NCBI GenBank assembly: GCA_963693315.1
Contig: OY856187.1
Location: 385,625,461 to 385,689,460, forward strand
Length of the DNA stretch: 64,000 bases
Direction: 5' to 3'
Source of the DNA: Diogma glabrata
Taxonomy: Eukaryota > Arthropoda > Insecta > Diptera > Cylindrotomidae
Under the pieces are notes generated by a model. That model was not told the DNA's origin. It did no database searches and worked only from the letters and a program-made list of their open reading frames with translations. The position numbers and the translations under genes were made by a program. Positions 23,414-33,832 of this stretch are shown in pieces (positions within the stretch are counted from its first letter, which is position 1; every line of letters starts with the position of its first letter).

Positions 23414-25048
23414 ATGAGTTTTTTTGGAGCTTTAGAGCCGTTTGTTCCAGGTGAAAATTTTAATCTATGGATTCAACGATGTGAGCAATTTTTTGTTGTC
23501 AACAATATAGAAGAAGGGAAGAAAGTAGCCATGTTGATTACCCTCATGGGACCAACAACTTATGAAATATTATCATCGCTTTTGGCACCAAAGTCACCTG
23601 TTGAACAGACGTATAAAGTTTTAGTGAACACATTGTCTGCACATTTTGCTCCAAAAATTAATGAAACAGCTGAGAGATACAAGTTTTATTCACGTAATCA
23701 ACGTGTTGGAGAATCAATCAGTGAATTTATAATTGAAATTAAAAGTATAGCAACATGCAATTTTAGTAATTTTCTTGAAGAGGCATTACGTGATAGGTTG
23801 GTGTGTGGTATTTTAAACGATGGATTGAGGGCAAAATTATTGAATGAACTGGATTTGAAGTGGGACAAAGCAAGAGAGATAGCTGTAAACGATGCTCTAA
23901 CACAACAAAATTTAAAAGTAATAAAACATTCACAACCAGCACAAGAAGTAACGGAGTTTGCCGACCAGATACAAAAAGTACAACTAAATGAGAAAGAAAG
24001 TGGACCTCAGAGTTCAGCAATGGGATTTCAACGGAGAAGTTATGAAAGTCGACCTAATTATCCGTCATTAGGATTTCAAAGGGGAATGCAGGAACGGAAT
24101 TATATTTCAAATCAAATGCAAAATGGTTTCATATGTAATAGGTGTGGATTGAAACATCGCAAAGTAGATGAATGTAAGGTTATAAATTGGATTTGTTTCA
24201 CCTGTGGTAGACGAGGTCACATAGCGGCTGTATGCAGACAAACTAGTTCATATAAACAAGGAAATCATCTTCATAACGTATCATCCATAAATTGTTTAAA
24301 TATAGTTAATAATCCTTTGTTTATTTTTATTTTAGTGGAAGGTATCAATATAAAATTTGAGGTTGATCCTGGTGCTTCAGTTACCATTCTTGAACAACAG
24401 GTATACGAAAAGTATTTTAAACATTTGCCGCTAACCAAAACGAACCGTAAACTAAAAAGTGCATCGGGACATTCCATGAATTTAATTGGAAGTATAGAAG
24501 TAAATGTAAGTACATTTGAAGTTAAATTTGAGCTTGTAATTTCCAAATCAGAAAACTTAGAGGTACCGTTACTCGGTCGAAATTGGTTGGATGTAATTTT
24601 TCCAAATTGGAAAAACGATTGGGGATACTCTCTTACATCACGTCTAAATGTATCAAATATTGAGAAAGTTGAAGTTTCAAAATCAATGTCGATCGAAGAT
24701 TTAAAAACAAAATTTCCAAATGTTTTTTCGAACAACCTTTCGAGCCCAATAAAGAATTTCCAAGCAACTTTGTTTTTGGAAGATAATGCAAAACCTATTT
24801 TTCATAGATCGTATACGATTCCGTTTAAAATGAAAGAAATGGTTGAAAGTGAACTGAAGAGATTGTGTGATGATGGCATTATTGAACCTGTACAGCATTC
24901 CAATTGGGCTAGTCCGATTGTGGTGGTACCAAAACCAAACTCAATTCGTATTTGTGTAGATTTTAAAGTAACGTTGAATAAATATGTGAAAACGGAGCAT
25001 TATCCGTTACCATGTATTGAAGATTGTCTAGCCAATGTCAGGTTATAA
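23414..25048 (+). CDS. Gag, protease and start of RT (Mag-like), first segment
   Basis: 544 codons from ATG. Gag spans residues 1 to about 255 with ERYKF and LRDRLVCG motifs of Mag-type capsids. An atypical CX2CX3HX5C cluster precedes a standard CX2CX4HX4C knuckle near residues 261-274. The protease follows without a stop. Its active site reads D-P-G-A-S near 317 instead of the usual D-S/T-G-A, with LLGRNWL near 385. RT begins near 460 (GIIEPVQHSNWASPIVVVPK). The frame closes at 25046-25048 inside RT, and the remainder continues from 25035 in another frame. Gag and protease are fused in one frame, so no gag-pol shift is needed here. Confidence 0.9.
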   Translation: MSFFGALEPFVPGENFNLWIQRCEQFFVVNNIEEGKKVAMLITLMGPTTYEILSSLLAPKSPVEQTYKVLVNTLSAHFAPKINETAERYKFYSRNQRVGESISEFIIEIKSIATCNFSNFLEEALRDRLVCGILNDGLRAKLLNELDLKWDKAREIAVNDALTQQNLKVIKHSQPAQEVTEFADQIQKVQLNEKESGPQSSAMGFQRRSYESRPNYPSLGFQRGMQERNYISNQMQNGFICNRCGLKHRKVDECKVINWICFTCGRRGHIAAVCRQTSSYKQGNHLHNVSSINCLNIVNNPLFIFILVEGINIKFEVDPGASVTILEQQVYEKYFKHLPLTKTNRKLKSASGHSMNLIGSIEVNVSTFEVKFELVISKSENLEVPLLGRNWLDVIFPNWKNDWGYSLTSRLNVSNIEKVEVSKSMSIEDLKTKFPNVFSNNLSSPIKNFQATLFLEDNAKPIFHRSYTIPFKMKEMVESELKRLCDDGIIEPVQHSNWASPIVVVPKPNSIRICVDFKVTLNKYVKTEHYPLPCIEDCLANVRL

Positions 25049-27095
25049 CATTTTCTGCGTGTTGGACCTTGCAGGGGCATACCATCAGCTAGCGGTTAAT
25101 GAAAACTCAAGAGAATTGTTGACAATTACCACACATAAAGGGTTGTTCAGATACTTACGTCTGCCCTTCGGTATTTCATCGGCTCCTTCGCAATTTCAAT
25201 GCGTGATGGACCAGATTCTTTGCGGATTAGAAGGAGTGGCGTGTTTTTTAGATGATATATTAATAGGTGGTGAAAGTGTGAAAGATAGTGAAGGGAAGTT
25301 GGTGAAAGTTCTTGAAAGATTAGAAGAAAATAATGTTAGGTTAAATCAAAATAAATGCCAACTTTTTGTAAAGTCAGTAAAGTTTTTAGGTCACATAATT
25401 TCAGGAGAAGGGTTAAGACCTAATCCAGATAAAGTAAAAGCTGTAGAAGAGGCTAGAGTTCCGAAAAATATAAAAGAGCTTCAGGCATATTTAGGGTTAA
25501 TTAATTTTTATGGGAAATTTATTCCAAACTTGTCATCAAGGTTGCTTCCGCTGTATTCTTTATTAAAATCAAAGAATGATTTTACTTGGTCTGACGAATG
25601 TCAACAATGTTTTGAGAAAAGTAAAAAATGTTTGCTAAGCAGTAACCTATTGGTTCATTTCGATCCAAATAAACAATTAGCTATTTCTGTTGATGCTAGT
25701 CCGTATGGGCTTGGGGCCGTGTTATCTCATATTATTGATGGGGAGGAAAGACCAATATTTTTTGCATCAAGGACATTATCTAAAGCCGAATCTAACTACT
25801 CGCAAATCCACCGGGAAGCTTTAAGTGTAATTTTTGCTTTAAAGAAATTCCACAAATTTGTATATGGGCACAAGTTTATCATTTTTTCCGATCATCAACC
25901 TCTAAAAGAGATATTTAACCCTAAAAAAAGTACATCTGCAATTGCAGCAGCAAGATTACAGAGATGGCAAGTTATAGTGTCAACATATCAGTGTCAAGTT
26001 TTGTATAGGAAGGGCTCGCAAAATTCAAATGCAGATGGGTTATCACGCTTACCATTGCCATCTGCAGACTCAAACGATAATCTTGAGGAAATATCATTTG
26101 TCAATTCATTTAATGATGTGAATAGCCCAATCGATTTTAAAACAGTTGAAAAATGCACAATTGAGGACAAGGTTTTGAGAGAAGTTATACATTTTTGTAA
26201 AAATGGGTGGCCAAATAACCCACAAAGTCTAGATGCTCATTTAAAATATTATTGGTCTAAACGTTTGTTTTTATCGGAAGAGAATAATTGTTTGTTTCAT
26301 GGATTTCGTTTAGTGATTCCGGATTGTCTGAAGGAGAAAGTGTTAAGTATTCTACACGACACACATATCGGTATTGTAAAAATGAAAATTCTGGCTAGAA
26401 GCTATGTTTGGTGGAGAGAAATTGAATCCGATATTATGAGATTTGTTGAATGTTGTACAGCTTGTTATGAAAATCAAAATAGTAAGCCTAGTGTTTGTAT
26501 TCCTTGGAAAAACACTGAGAAACCCTTTGAACGAGTACATATAGATTTCTTTTTCTTCGGTCCACACAACGTATTGCTATTGGTAGATAGTCATAGTAAA
26601 TGGATAGAGTTAGGTGTTATGAAGTATATGACTGCCGAAAAGGTGATATTGTTTTTGAACGCCAAGTTTTCAATATTTGGATATCCAACTGAATTATGCT
26701 CCGATAACGGTCCACCTTTTAATTCATATAAGTTTTTAAACTACTGTAAAGAGAAAGACATTAAGGTACTTAAGAGTCCAGCGTATCATCCGCAAAGTAA
26801 TGAAATCGCGGAACGAGCTGTTCAGACCGTTAAGAAATCTTTAAAGAAGAGTTTATATGACGGAAAAGAATCTAATTTATCCTTCAATCAAAAATTGGAT
26901 AAATTTTTGTTTAAATACAGAAATACCTGTTGTACAGTAACGGGAACGACACCAGCTGAAAAATTATTTAGATTTAAACCTAAACTAGAAATAGATAATA
27001 TAAATCCAATAAATTTAAATATATTTAGAGAAAATTTGGAAAGAAAATTTGATGTTAGAATTAATAAAAATGTTAGAAATAATGTTAGGAACTAA
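25035..27095 (+). CDS. RT, RNase H and integrase (Mag-like), second segment
   Basis: 686 codons, overlapping the previous frame by 14 bases. RT palm: FCVLDLAGAYHQL at the start, LRLPFGISSAPSQFQ, and the catalytic CFLDD near residue 70. RNase H: SVDASPYGLGAVL near 220 and FSDHQPL near 297. Integrase: an H-H-C-C zinc region around 438-480 (HDTHIG, CCTAC). The catalytic triad is D in VHIDF (about 503), D in CSDNGP (about 557) and E in IAERAV (about 593). The annotated ATG is probably not a real start; this is the shifted continuation of RT. It ends early after a small repeated NKNVRN/NNVRN stretch, and the C-terminal domain follows in a third frame. Confidence 0.9.
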   Translation: MSGYNIFCVLDLAGAYHQLAVNENSRELLTITTHKGLFRYLRLPFGISSAPSQFQCVMDQILCGLEGVACFLDDILIGGESVKDSEGKLVKVLERLEENNVRLNQNKCQLFVKSVKFLGHIISGEGLRPNPDKVKAVEEARVPKNIKELQAYLGLINFYGKFIPNLSSRLLPLYSLLKSKNDFTWSDECQQCFEKSKKCLLSSNLLVHFDPNKQLAISVDASPYGLGAVLSHIIDGEERPIFFASRTLSKAESNYSQIHREALSVIFALKKFHKFVYGHKFIIFSDHQPLKEIFNPKKSTSAIAAARLQRWQVIVSTYQCQVLYRKGSQNSNADGLSRLPLPSADSNDNLEEISFVNSFNDVNSPIDFKTVEKCTIEDKVLREVIHFCKNGWPNNPQSLDAHLKYYWSKRLFLSEENNCLFHGFRLVIPDCLKEKVLSILHDTHIGIVKMKILARSYVWWREIESDIMRFVECCTACYENQNSKPSVCIPWKNTEKPFERVHIDFFFFGPHNVLLLVDSHSKWIELGVMKYMTAEKVILFLNAKFSIFGYPTELCSDNGPPFNSYKFLNYCKEKDIKVLKSPAYHPQSNEIAERAVQTVKKSLKKSLYDGKESNLSFNQKLDKFLFKYRNTCCTVTGTTPAEKLFRFKPKLEIDNINPINLNIFRENLERKFDVRINKNVRNNVRN

Positions 27096-27433
27096 ATTCA
27101 TTTAAGATTGGCGAAAAGATATTATTTAGGTGTGTTTTCAATAATATAGTTAAGTGGATACCAGCTGTAATCTATAAAATTTTAAGTAATGTTAGATTTG
27201 TTTTGAATTTGCATAGAGTTTTAAAACACGTACATGCTGATCAAATTAAGGAATTTAAATATAATAAATCAGAATCACTTGTTATTAAAAATAAACAATG
27301 TATTACGAATAAGCCAGAAAATCAAGTAGAACACAGAAATAATACTAGAAAAAGAACGAGAAGTGAAGATTTTATTTTGCGAAGGTCAAAAAGAATTAGA
27401 AGGTATCCTGATCGTTTAGGTTATGGTAATTAA
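27089..27433 (+). CDS. Integrase C-terminal domain (Mag-like), third segment
   Basis: The frame is open from 27089 to a TAA at 27431-27433, 114 codons, and has no start of its own. It begins with a FKIGEKILFR beta-strand-like segment. RVLKHVHADQIK follows, typical of the end of Gypsy integrases. A basic tail with RRSKRIRRYPDRLGY closes it. It therefore continues the polyprotein after a second frameshift at 27089-27095. The nearby duplication of AATGTTAGAAATAATGTTAG suggests replication slippage. Confidence 0.8.
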   Translation, partial: ELNSFKIGEKILFRCVFNNIVKWIPAVIYKILSNVRFVLNLHRVLKHVHADQIKEFKYNKSESLVIKNKQCITNKPENQVEHRNNTRKRTRSEDFILRRSKRIRRYPDRLGYGN

Positions 27434-27546
27434 AGCCGCAAAATAAAATGTTTACTCAGATAGGTTGGGATGCATAGGAGGTTAAGCTAGGTTAATACTA
27501 ATTAATCAAACGATTTCAAAATTTAATTTTAGGGTAATTTTGATCT

Positions 27547-27559
27547 AAGAGGGAAGAGA
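27547..27559 (+). other. Polypurine tract
   Basis: AAGAGGGAAGAGA ends exactly at the first T of the 3' LTR, the position expected for plus-strand DNA priming. Confidence 0.85.
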
Positions 27560-27748
27560 TGTGGTATATGTAAATAAACCTTTACGGGAATGACTATAGG
27601 AATAAACATCTCTCTCTCTCTCTTATCTCTTATAATTAACTGTACTCATAAATGAGTTTTATCATGTATAATGAAAGATAGAATAAAACATTACTGATTG
27701 AACCATCAATATATAAAGTCTATTTATTCTTAATTCTACAACACAACA
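27560..27748 (+). repeat. 3' LTR of Mag-like element
   Basis: Identical to the 5' LTR at 23097-23285 at an exact offset of 4463. It is followed by the ACTTT duplication at 27749-27753. Confidence 0.93.
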
Positions 27749-27753
27749 ACTTT

Positions 27754-28140
27754 GAAAAAAGATAAAGACTTTATTGACAAACTTGACTAGTTTTTGGACA
27801 ATATTGGGATAAGTGGTGGGGTCCTCCCGAACACCTGTTTATTGTTCCAATGTTTGTTGGAAGCATACAACATTCGTTCGTTAAGTAATTTTGATTACAC
27901 TTTGCAAAAAGATGCAAATATGTATGGCAAGGAACTGATTAGTTTTTTTAGCGATAGTGAACAAAGTGGTAGGGGGTCCTCCAAGCACCTGTTATTTTGG
28001 AAGCTCAATAACTTCTGTACCTGATAATCGAGTTGGATGAAATTTGGTACATACACATTTAGTACGGTTTACAACAGTTCTGCATCCTAACTTCCGGTTT
28101 GTCACTTCCCATAAAATTTTTGTTTACTTTTTCTCGTACA
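27754..28140. repeat. ~625-bp-unit repeat, right part
   Basis: Continues the host repeat interrupted at 23096. GGGGTCCTCCCGAACACCTG, TGTTGGAAGCATACAACATT, GGAACTGATTAGTTTTTTTA and CATCCTAACTTCCGGTTTGT appear in the same order as in the left part. Confidence 0.75.
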
Positions 28141-28144
28141 ACAG

Positions 28145-28790
28145 AATTTATGTTTGTTGGGATACTACTGCCTGCTTTAATATTTTTTTTATTAGAACTA
28201 CGAAGTCCATAATATTGGTTAGCTTTTAATTAAAGTATTTTATGGATATTTGCTCATTATATATTCAGAACACTATGTTTCCAGAGCTGTGGTGAAGTCA
28301 GCCTATGCATCAGCGTCGCAATATTTTTTAAATGTTTGTTTTCGAATACCATTTGAAATTGGAAACATTACAATGTGCGCAAATAAATATTTACATTGTT
28401 TGAATAATATAAACATAATTTATTGAGAGATTACGGTATTCATTTAGCTTTTAAATAGAAGAAGTTAAAAAATTTGTTGTTTTTGTATTATAATTTTAAA
28501 AAGCTTTAAATTATATTCAAATATTGTAAGAATAAAATTATAAACAATTATAAATGATTTTGTATTTATTTTACATTTAAATATGAGATATAAAATTATA
28601 CGTTTTAAGAAATTCAATAATTTCAATTCGATGATTAAAGTGCAAAAAAGTATAATGAATAAATTAATGAATGAATATAATGAATAAGCATTTTCATAAT
28701 TCCACAGAAAAAAATGAAGTCGTAGTTTCATCTAATTTAAATTATATGAGTTGAAAATGTATGATTCATAGTAACATAACTCTCTCATTA
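28145..28790. other. Intergenic, nothing recognised
   Basis: Very AT-rich. The 88-codon minus-strand frame (28465-28731) is Ile/Leu/Phe-rich and probably a composition artefact. Confidence 0.4.
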
Positions 28791-28799
28791 TATGGGATT

Positions 28800-29075
28800 T
28801 TTTGCATTAATTTTCTAAACAATACTTTGTGTGAATTCGTAGAATGGTGAATATTTCTATTCTCATTAACATCCTAAGTCACGATTGTATAGTCATTATT
28901 GATTGTTTCCAATCAATGTGAAATCAATGGCTGACATTTGGTCAATTTGTAGTCCTATATGTATTAACAATAGACTACATTACCGTAATTTAAATTAATT
29001 TTGGATTTTTGAGATCAACTAAACTCAAGTAAGTAAGGAAGTAATTGAAATTTTTTTAATTCAAATGTATGGTTT
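28800..29075 (-). repeat. Dispersed repeat, inverted copy of 34925-35185
   Basis: GTGAATTCGTAGAATGGTGA, CACGATTGTATAGTCATTAT, GATTGTTTCCAATCAATGTG and GGTCAATTTGTAGTCCTATA all recur as reverse complements at 34925-35160. Divergence is low by eye. The two copies lie at opposite ends of the LINE-bearing interval 29.5-34.9 kb. Confidence 0.85.
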
Positions 29076-29121
29076 GAAGTTTCTCAGAAAAAAACTCCAC
29101 TTCACATTTTTCGTGTTTCAG

Positions 29122-29503
29122 TTGGGATTCGAACCTACCTCGTCAGTGCCCGGCTCGCATCCTTGGGCAGACACGCTATCGATTACGCCGTTGAGGCGAT
29201 GACAATTTCAAAGTTGAAACTTCTGCATCACTTATTTTTATTTTTACTTAAGTTGAATTTTTCCACTGTCATTAGACTCCATATTTTGGAAAATGAATTT
29301 ACATTATATGGGGTTTTTTGCATTAAAACAATTTCCATAATATGGAGTCCAATGACAGTGGAAAAATTCAACTTAAGTAAAAATAAAAATACGTGATAAA
29401 GAAGTTTCAACTTTGAAATTGTCATCGCCTCAACGGCGTAATCGATAGCATGTCTGCCCAAGGATTTGAGCCGGGCACTGACGAGGTAGGTTCGAATCCC
29501 AAC
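29122..29503. repeat. Palindromic tRNA-Arg-derived repeat
   Basis: The two arms (29122-29300 minus, 29334-29503 plus) are near-perfect inverted copies. Each outer end resembles a tRNA. The A-box region GGCGTAATCGATAGCATGTCTG differs from insect tRNA-Arg (GGCGCAATGGATAGCGCGTCTG) at few positions, and the B box is GGTTCGAATCC (29489-29499; complement at 29125-29135). The inner arms share TTCAACTTAAGTAAAAATAA. This looks like two SINE copies in head-to-head or foldback form. They are not functional tRNA genes, because the anticodon arm does not fold properly. Confidence 0.75.
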
Positions 29504-29812
29504 CAAACACAGTTATACTTACTGTACTACCTTTAAAAGATAAGAGTTTTCACGGTCTCCTTTTAGACCTATTTCGTTGTTTTTGGTTTGATTTAATCTG
29601 TTTACTTCAAACTCTTATGTCATTGAACCATTAATTAATTATCCATTGTTTGAATTGGCAATTTTGACAGTTAAACTTAGACATAGTTTCAAGTTGTCCA
29701 GCTGGTAGAATTGTCAATTTAGATATCATTTTTGATCTTTTGTTGGGTTTTTGTTGGAATTTATTTTGAGGATTGTTTTCAGATTTATTTTTAAATTTAA
29801 CTATAATTTAAA

Positions 29813-31960
29813 ATGGCGAAATTGTCTATCAATTTTGCTAATATAAGAGGATTGAACGTCAATCTTAATGCAGTTCACTTTTATCTTGAGAATCTTAAGC
29901 CTGATGTTCTTTTTTTAACGGAAACGATTATCAGCGCAAGAGCTGATCGTTGGACAAAACTATATATGTTTGTCCTAACTATGAGCTTGAATCTTCATTC
30001 TACTTTAAGCATGGTGTGTGTGCGTTTATTAGAAATTCTGTACCATATGTGAGAATAAATAATTTTGAATTAAATTCAAAATTTCACAATATGGTTTCCC
30101 TTAAGATTACCTGCTCTAATCGAACTCTTTTTGTCTTTGGATTGTATCGCTCGCCCAACTCATCGGAGAACATAAATTTATTTCATGTCCTATCTGAAAA
30201 GATAGATAGGTTGACTGTATATCTTACCCCTAAAATTATAGTTCTTGGTGATTTCAATGTTCATAATAAAGAATGGCTTACACACAGATCTAAAACTGAT
30301 GAATTAGGTAAAGAAGCTGAACTTGTTGCTCTTTTTCATAATTTCACTCAGATCAGCCTACCAGAGTTCCTGACATTCTTGGCCAAAAAAGTAACTTGCT
30401 CGATTTGTTTTTGATAAATGACCCTACGTTGGTTCATTTTAAAGTATCAGAGCCTTTGTGTGGATCAGATCATAATTTGATCTCCACACATTTAAATATA
30501 CAAGTACCTAAACAATTTAAAGCTAATCCTAGTCTTGTTTGGGATTATAAAGCTGCAAATTGGCAGGGACTTAGAGATTTTTTTTAAATGGTTTCCCTGG
30601 AAACGCAACTTTTCAGAAATAATACACATGGGTATGCGTAGTTTTGTTCCAAATAGTTTGATTGGTCCGTAGGTTAATCGATGCTTTTCAAGTAAATGTA
30701 AAAAAGCAATTAAAATTAAAAAAAAGGCTTTTCAAAAGTTTATTCAAAACAAGTCTGATGAAAATCTTAGATTATACCGAATAGAAAGAAATGTATGTAG
30801 AAAACTAATAGATGCAGAGAAACATCTATTTATTAGGAAAAAAGCTAATAAATTTGCTGAGCACCCTACTGGTTCACGAAATTTTTATAAAGCCGCCAAG
30901 GCTGTTCAAGGAAATTTTTGTAAGTCTTCTATACCTCCTCTTATTGATAACGATATGCCTGTTATTGACCCTAAAGAAAAAGCTAATTTATTGGGTAACT
31001 GTTTCTCGTTAAATTCTACATTAGTAGAACCCAATTTCCTACCTAGACCAATTCCTAGAATTTCTAACAAAATGGGGCGGATAATTTTTCGTAAAAATGT
31101 CATTCGGAAAATGCTCTTACAAATCAATACTAATAAGGCATCTGGACCTGATAGTATTCCTCCAATTATCCTTAAAACTTTTGCTAAAGAGTTAGCACCA
31201 ATCCTAACAAGAATTTTCTATTTGTCATATTAGTAAGGAATTTTTCCTGATATATGGAAAATGGCTAGTGTACAAACAGTTCCAAAGAAAGGTGCTAAAA
31301 CGGATCCAAGAAACTACAGACCTATATCAATTTTGTTGGTTGTTTCTAAAGTATTTGAAAAATATATTAATTTTAATATTATGAGCTTCTTAGAGTCGTC
31401 AAAATTACTTACTGAAAGACAATACGGATTCCGTAAAGAAGGAGCGACGGGAGATTTACTCTTTTTTGTCACGCATATCTGGAACAAGTCGCTTGAAAAC
31501 CATGGTGAGACCTTTAGCGTTGCACTTGATATTACCAAAGCATTTGACAAAGTATGGCACAACAATCTTATTTGCAAATTGAGATGCTACGGCTTAGATG
31601 AGCAACTTATTTCTTGGTTTTACAAGCTTTATTTTCGAGCGCAAATTTCGGGTCAATGTTGATGGTGTTTCATCGATTATCGTTTCAACTAACGCTGGTG
31701 TTCCTCAAGGTTCCGCTTTATCATCTACTCTTTTTCTTCTCTATATTAATGACTTGCTAGGTTCAACAGTTAATCCCATCCATAGTTTTGCTGATGATAA
31801 CACACTTCATGCGTCACATAAAATACCAAATTTGTATGCACCATCAAATCTTAATGTCGCTAGATCAAACTTGATAGATTCAGTAAGTATTGATTTAAAA
31901 ACCATTGTTGCAGCCTCCAATATTGGCAGTGGACTGTATGTAAATTTCGATGAACGATGA
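29813..31960 (+). pseudogene. Jockey/CR1-type LINE ORF2, 5' part, broken
   Basis: Starts ATG at 29813. AP-type endonuclease motifs: NFANIRGL, LFLTET, FGLYRSPNSSENINL, VLGDFNVHNKEWL (about 30238) and CGSDHNLIS (about 30460). RT motifs: NKASGPDSIPPIIL (about 31135), NYRPISIL (about 31312), RQYGFRKEGAT, ALDITKAFDKVWH, AGVPQGSALSSTLFLLYIND and FADDN (about 31785). At least three frameshifts (about 29950-30050, 30400 and 31600-31660) and other stops break it. Homology ends near 31955, just before the thumb region. The last part of the same kind of protein reappears at 34684. The sequence from 29540 may be its 5' UTR. Confidence 0.85.
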
Positions 31961-31969
31961 AAACTTAAT

Positions 31970-32900
31970 ATTGTGACTGCAGCATGCTTTGTAATATTAA
32001 TGACCTCAGCTTCGCATGGTATTAGACAATATCCATAAAATAGCAAAAATCTGACATTGATTATCAATACATCAGCCTAGCACGACATTCGACAATATCC
32101 ACAAATAATTTGACTATATATAATGTCATCAAGTACAACAGAATATTAGACAGTATCCATAAAATAGACAGCAAAATCTGACATTGATTATTAGTAACAT
32201 CAGCCTAGCACGGCATTTGAACATATCCACTTAATATTTTGACTATACATAATGTCATCAATTAAACTGCAGAATCTGATATAGAAAGTCAGATTAAAAT
32301 AGTTGAATTCAAAATAATGCGATGTCAGGGTGAATAGCAAACACTGACATATAATATATTGACATCAGCCTAGCAAGGCATTAACCACTATCCAAAAAGT
32401 AACTTGACCATATGTGATGTCATCAATTAAACAGCAAAATACATATATAACGACATTGGCCTAGCACGGCGTTAAACACTATCCATGAAAGTAATTTTGA
32501 TTATATGTGATGTCATCAATTAGACAGCACATTGTATAATATAAATAACAACAGCCTAGCACAGTTGTAGACAGTATCCAATAAAGTAATTTTGATTATA
32601 TGTGATGTCATCAATTAAACCGCAAAATGTATACATATAATGACATCATCCTAACACAGTTGTAGACAATATCAAATAAAGTAATTTTGATTAAATGTAC
32701 TGTCATCAATTAAACAATAAAGTAATTTTGATTATATGTGATGTCATCAATTAGACAGCAAAATATAATATAAATAACAACAGCTTAGCACAGTTAAATA
32801 ATATCCACAAAAAATACTTAGACCATATATACTGCTATCAGTTAAAACAGCAAACCATTTCATCCACCAATATGGATTCACAGTGACTTTTAACGTCACG
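31970..32900. repeat. Tandem repeat, core unit ~90 bp
   Basis: About nine copies. CATCAGCCTAGCACGGCATT-like words occur near 31998, 32072, 32203, 32365, 32453, 32548, 32641 and 32778. Each is followed by ACAATATCCA, TAATTTTGATTATATGTGAT and GTCATCAATTAAACAGCAAA. Spacing varies from 78 to 162 bp with a mode near 90-95. It sits exactly between the two halves of a LINE ORF2. Confidence 0.85.
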
Positions 32901-33235
32901 TCCGCCCAGCATGGAATTATATTAACACACGACGAGAACCATCAGATCAATTGTATTGAGTAAAAACAATTCCATCAGCAATAATGCACCATCCTTTATT
33001 TTCGAAGTTGTTATTAAATTTTAAGTAAATACAATCAGTTTTCACTTTATTTCATTAATTTTAGTATAAATAAAAAAAAACACTGAATAACAAACACCCG
33101 ATGGTAGACGACCATCATACAAAAACTAAATGACAAAAAAGGATGAAATTCACAATATTACGAATTATATATAATCGGTCACAACTCTTTTCCCCGTCAG
33201 CAGAGACACTGATCTTAAAAACCATTAACTAACAC

Positions 33236-33832
33236 ATGCAGGTCCTTATGGGGATCGAACCATTAGATCTAACGGTACGAAAGGCCTCTACAGTGTATCG
33301 ACTGAAGAGGGACCTTCGACTTACTGAGACTGATCTGCTCCAATGGGAGGATGTGGAGGGATGTACCATGAAGGAAATAGTTGCTAAGGCTGTATGGATT
33401 ACTGAGAATACCTGGCAACACAGGTGGAGTAGTGCAGAAAATGGTAAAGTGACCAGACTGTTCATTCGTAACGTTAGCTTCCGTAAGGAAAACCATTGGT
33501 TCGATCCGTCAATGGGGCTACTGTTTTTGATAACAGGCCATGGCAGCATGAATGGGTTTCTCAGAGATCGAGGGTTGGCCGAGGATAGTGGGTGCAGATG
33601 TGGTTTTACATATGAAAACTGGTGGCACATTCTCAAGGACTGCGCCTTATATGAAGACCTCCGCACGGGTTTGTTAATTTGTCCGTTAATCACAGAGAAC
33701 AATGTGGGACAGCTTCTTGGAAACCGTGAATCATACATAGAAGTGAAAACGTTTGCAGAAAATGCGTTTCGCAGACGTAGAGAACTTTCGGTGTCGGTTG
33801 CCGTGAATTTAAACCGTGAACATACTCCCTAG
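33236..33832 (+). pseudogene. C-terminal part of an R1-like LINE ORF2
   Basis: An intact 198-codon frame. The opening GIEPLDLTVRKASTVYRLKR resembles the segment after the RT domain in R1/TRAS/Waldo-type elements. A CX1CX8HX4C-like zinc cluster (CRCGFTYENWWHILKDC, about residues 120-136) matches their C-terminal finger. Endonuclease and RT are absent, so this is a 5'-truncated copy. The clean frame and more balanced base composition than the flanks suggest a younger insertion than the surrounding LINE. Confidence 0.75.

Larger units (their letters stand above)
23097..27748 (+). mobile_element. Full-length Mag-like Ty3/Gypsy retrotransposon, young insertion
   Basis: A 4652-bp element. It has 189-bp LTRs that are identical by eye, a PBS, gag-protease-RT-RNase H-integrase in order, a polypurine tract and an ACTTT duplication. 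It is inserted into a ~625-bp-unit repeat. Identical LTRs suggest recent insertion, although 189 bp gives limited resolution. Despite this, pol is broken by two frameshifts, near 25035-25048 and 27089-27095. The Mag assignment rests on the short LTR, the gag pattern (ERYKF, ESISEF, LEEALRDRLVCG) and the tRNA-Ser-type PBS. Confidence 0.9.

Noticed and set aside
29420..29505. Functional tRNA-Arg gene
   Set aside because: A and B boxes match, but the acceptor and anticodon arms do not form a cloverleaf. The unit is a palindromic repeat with more copies nearby.
33229..33738. 169-codon minus-strand frame
   Set aside because: It is the shadow of the R1-like C-terminal coding sequence on the + strand, which has the recognisable zinc cluster.
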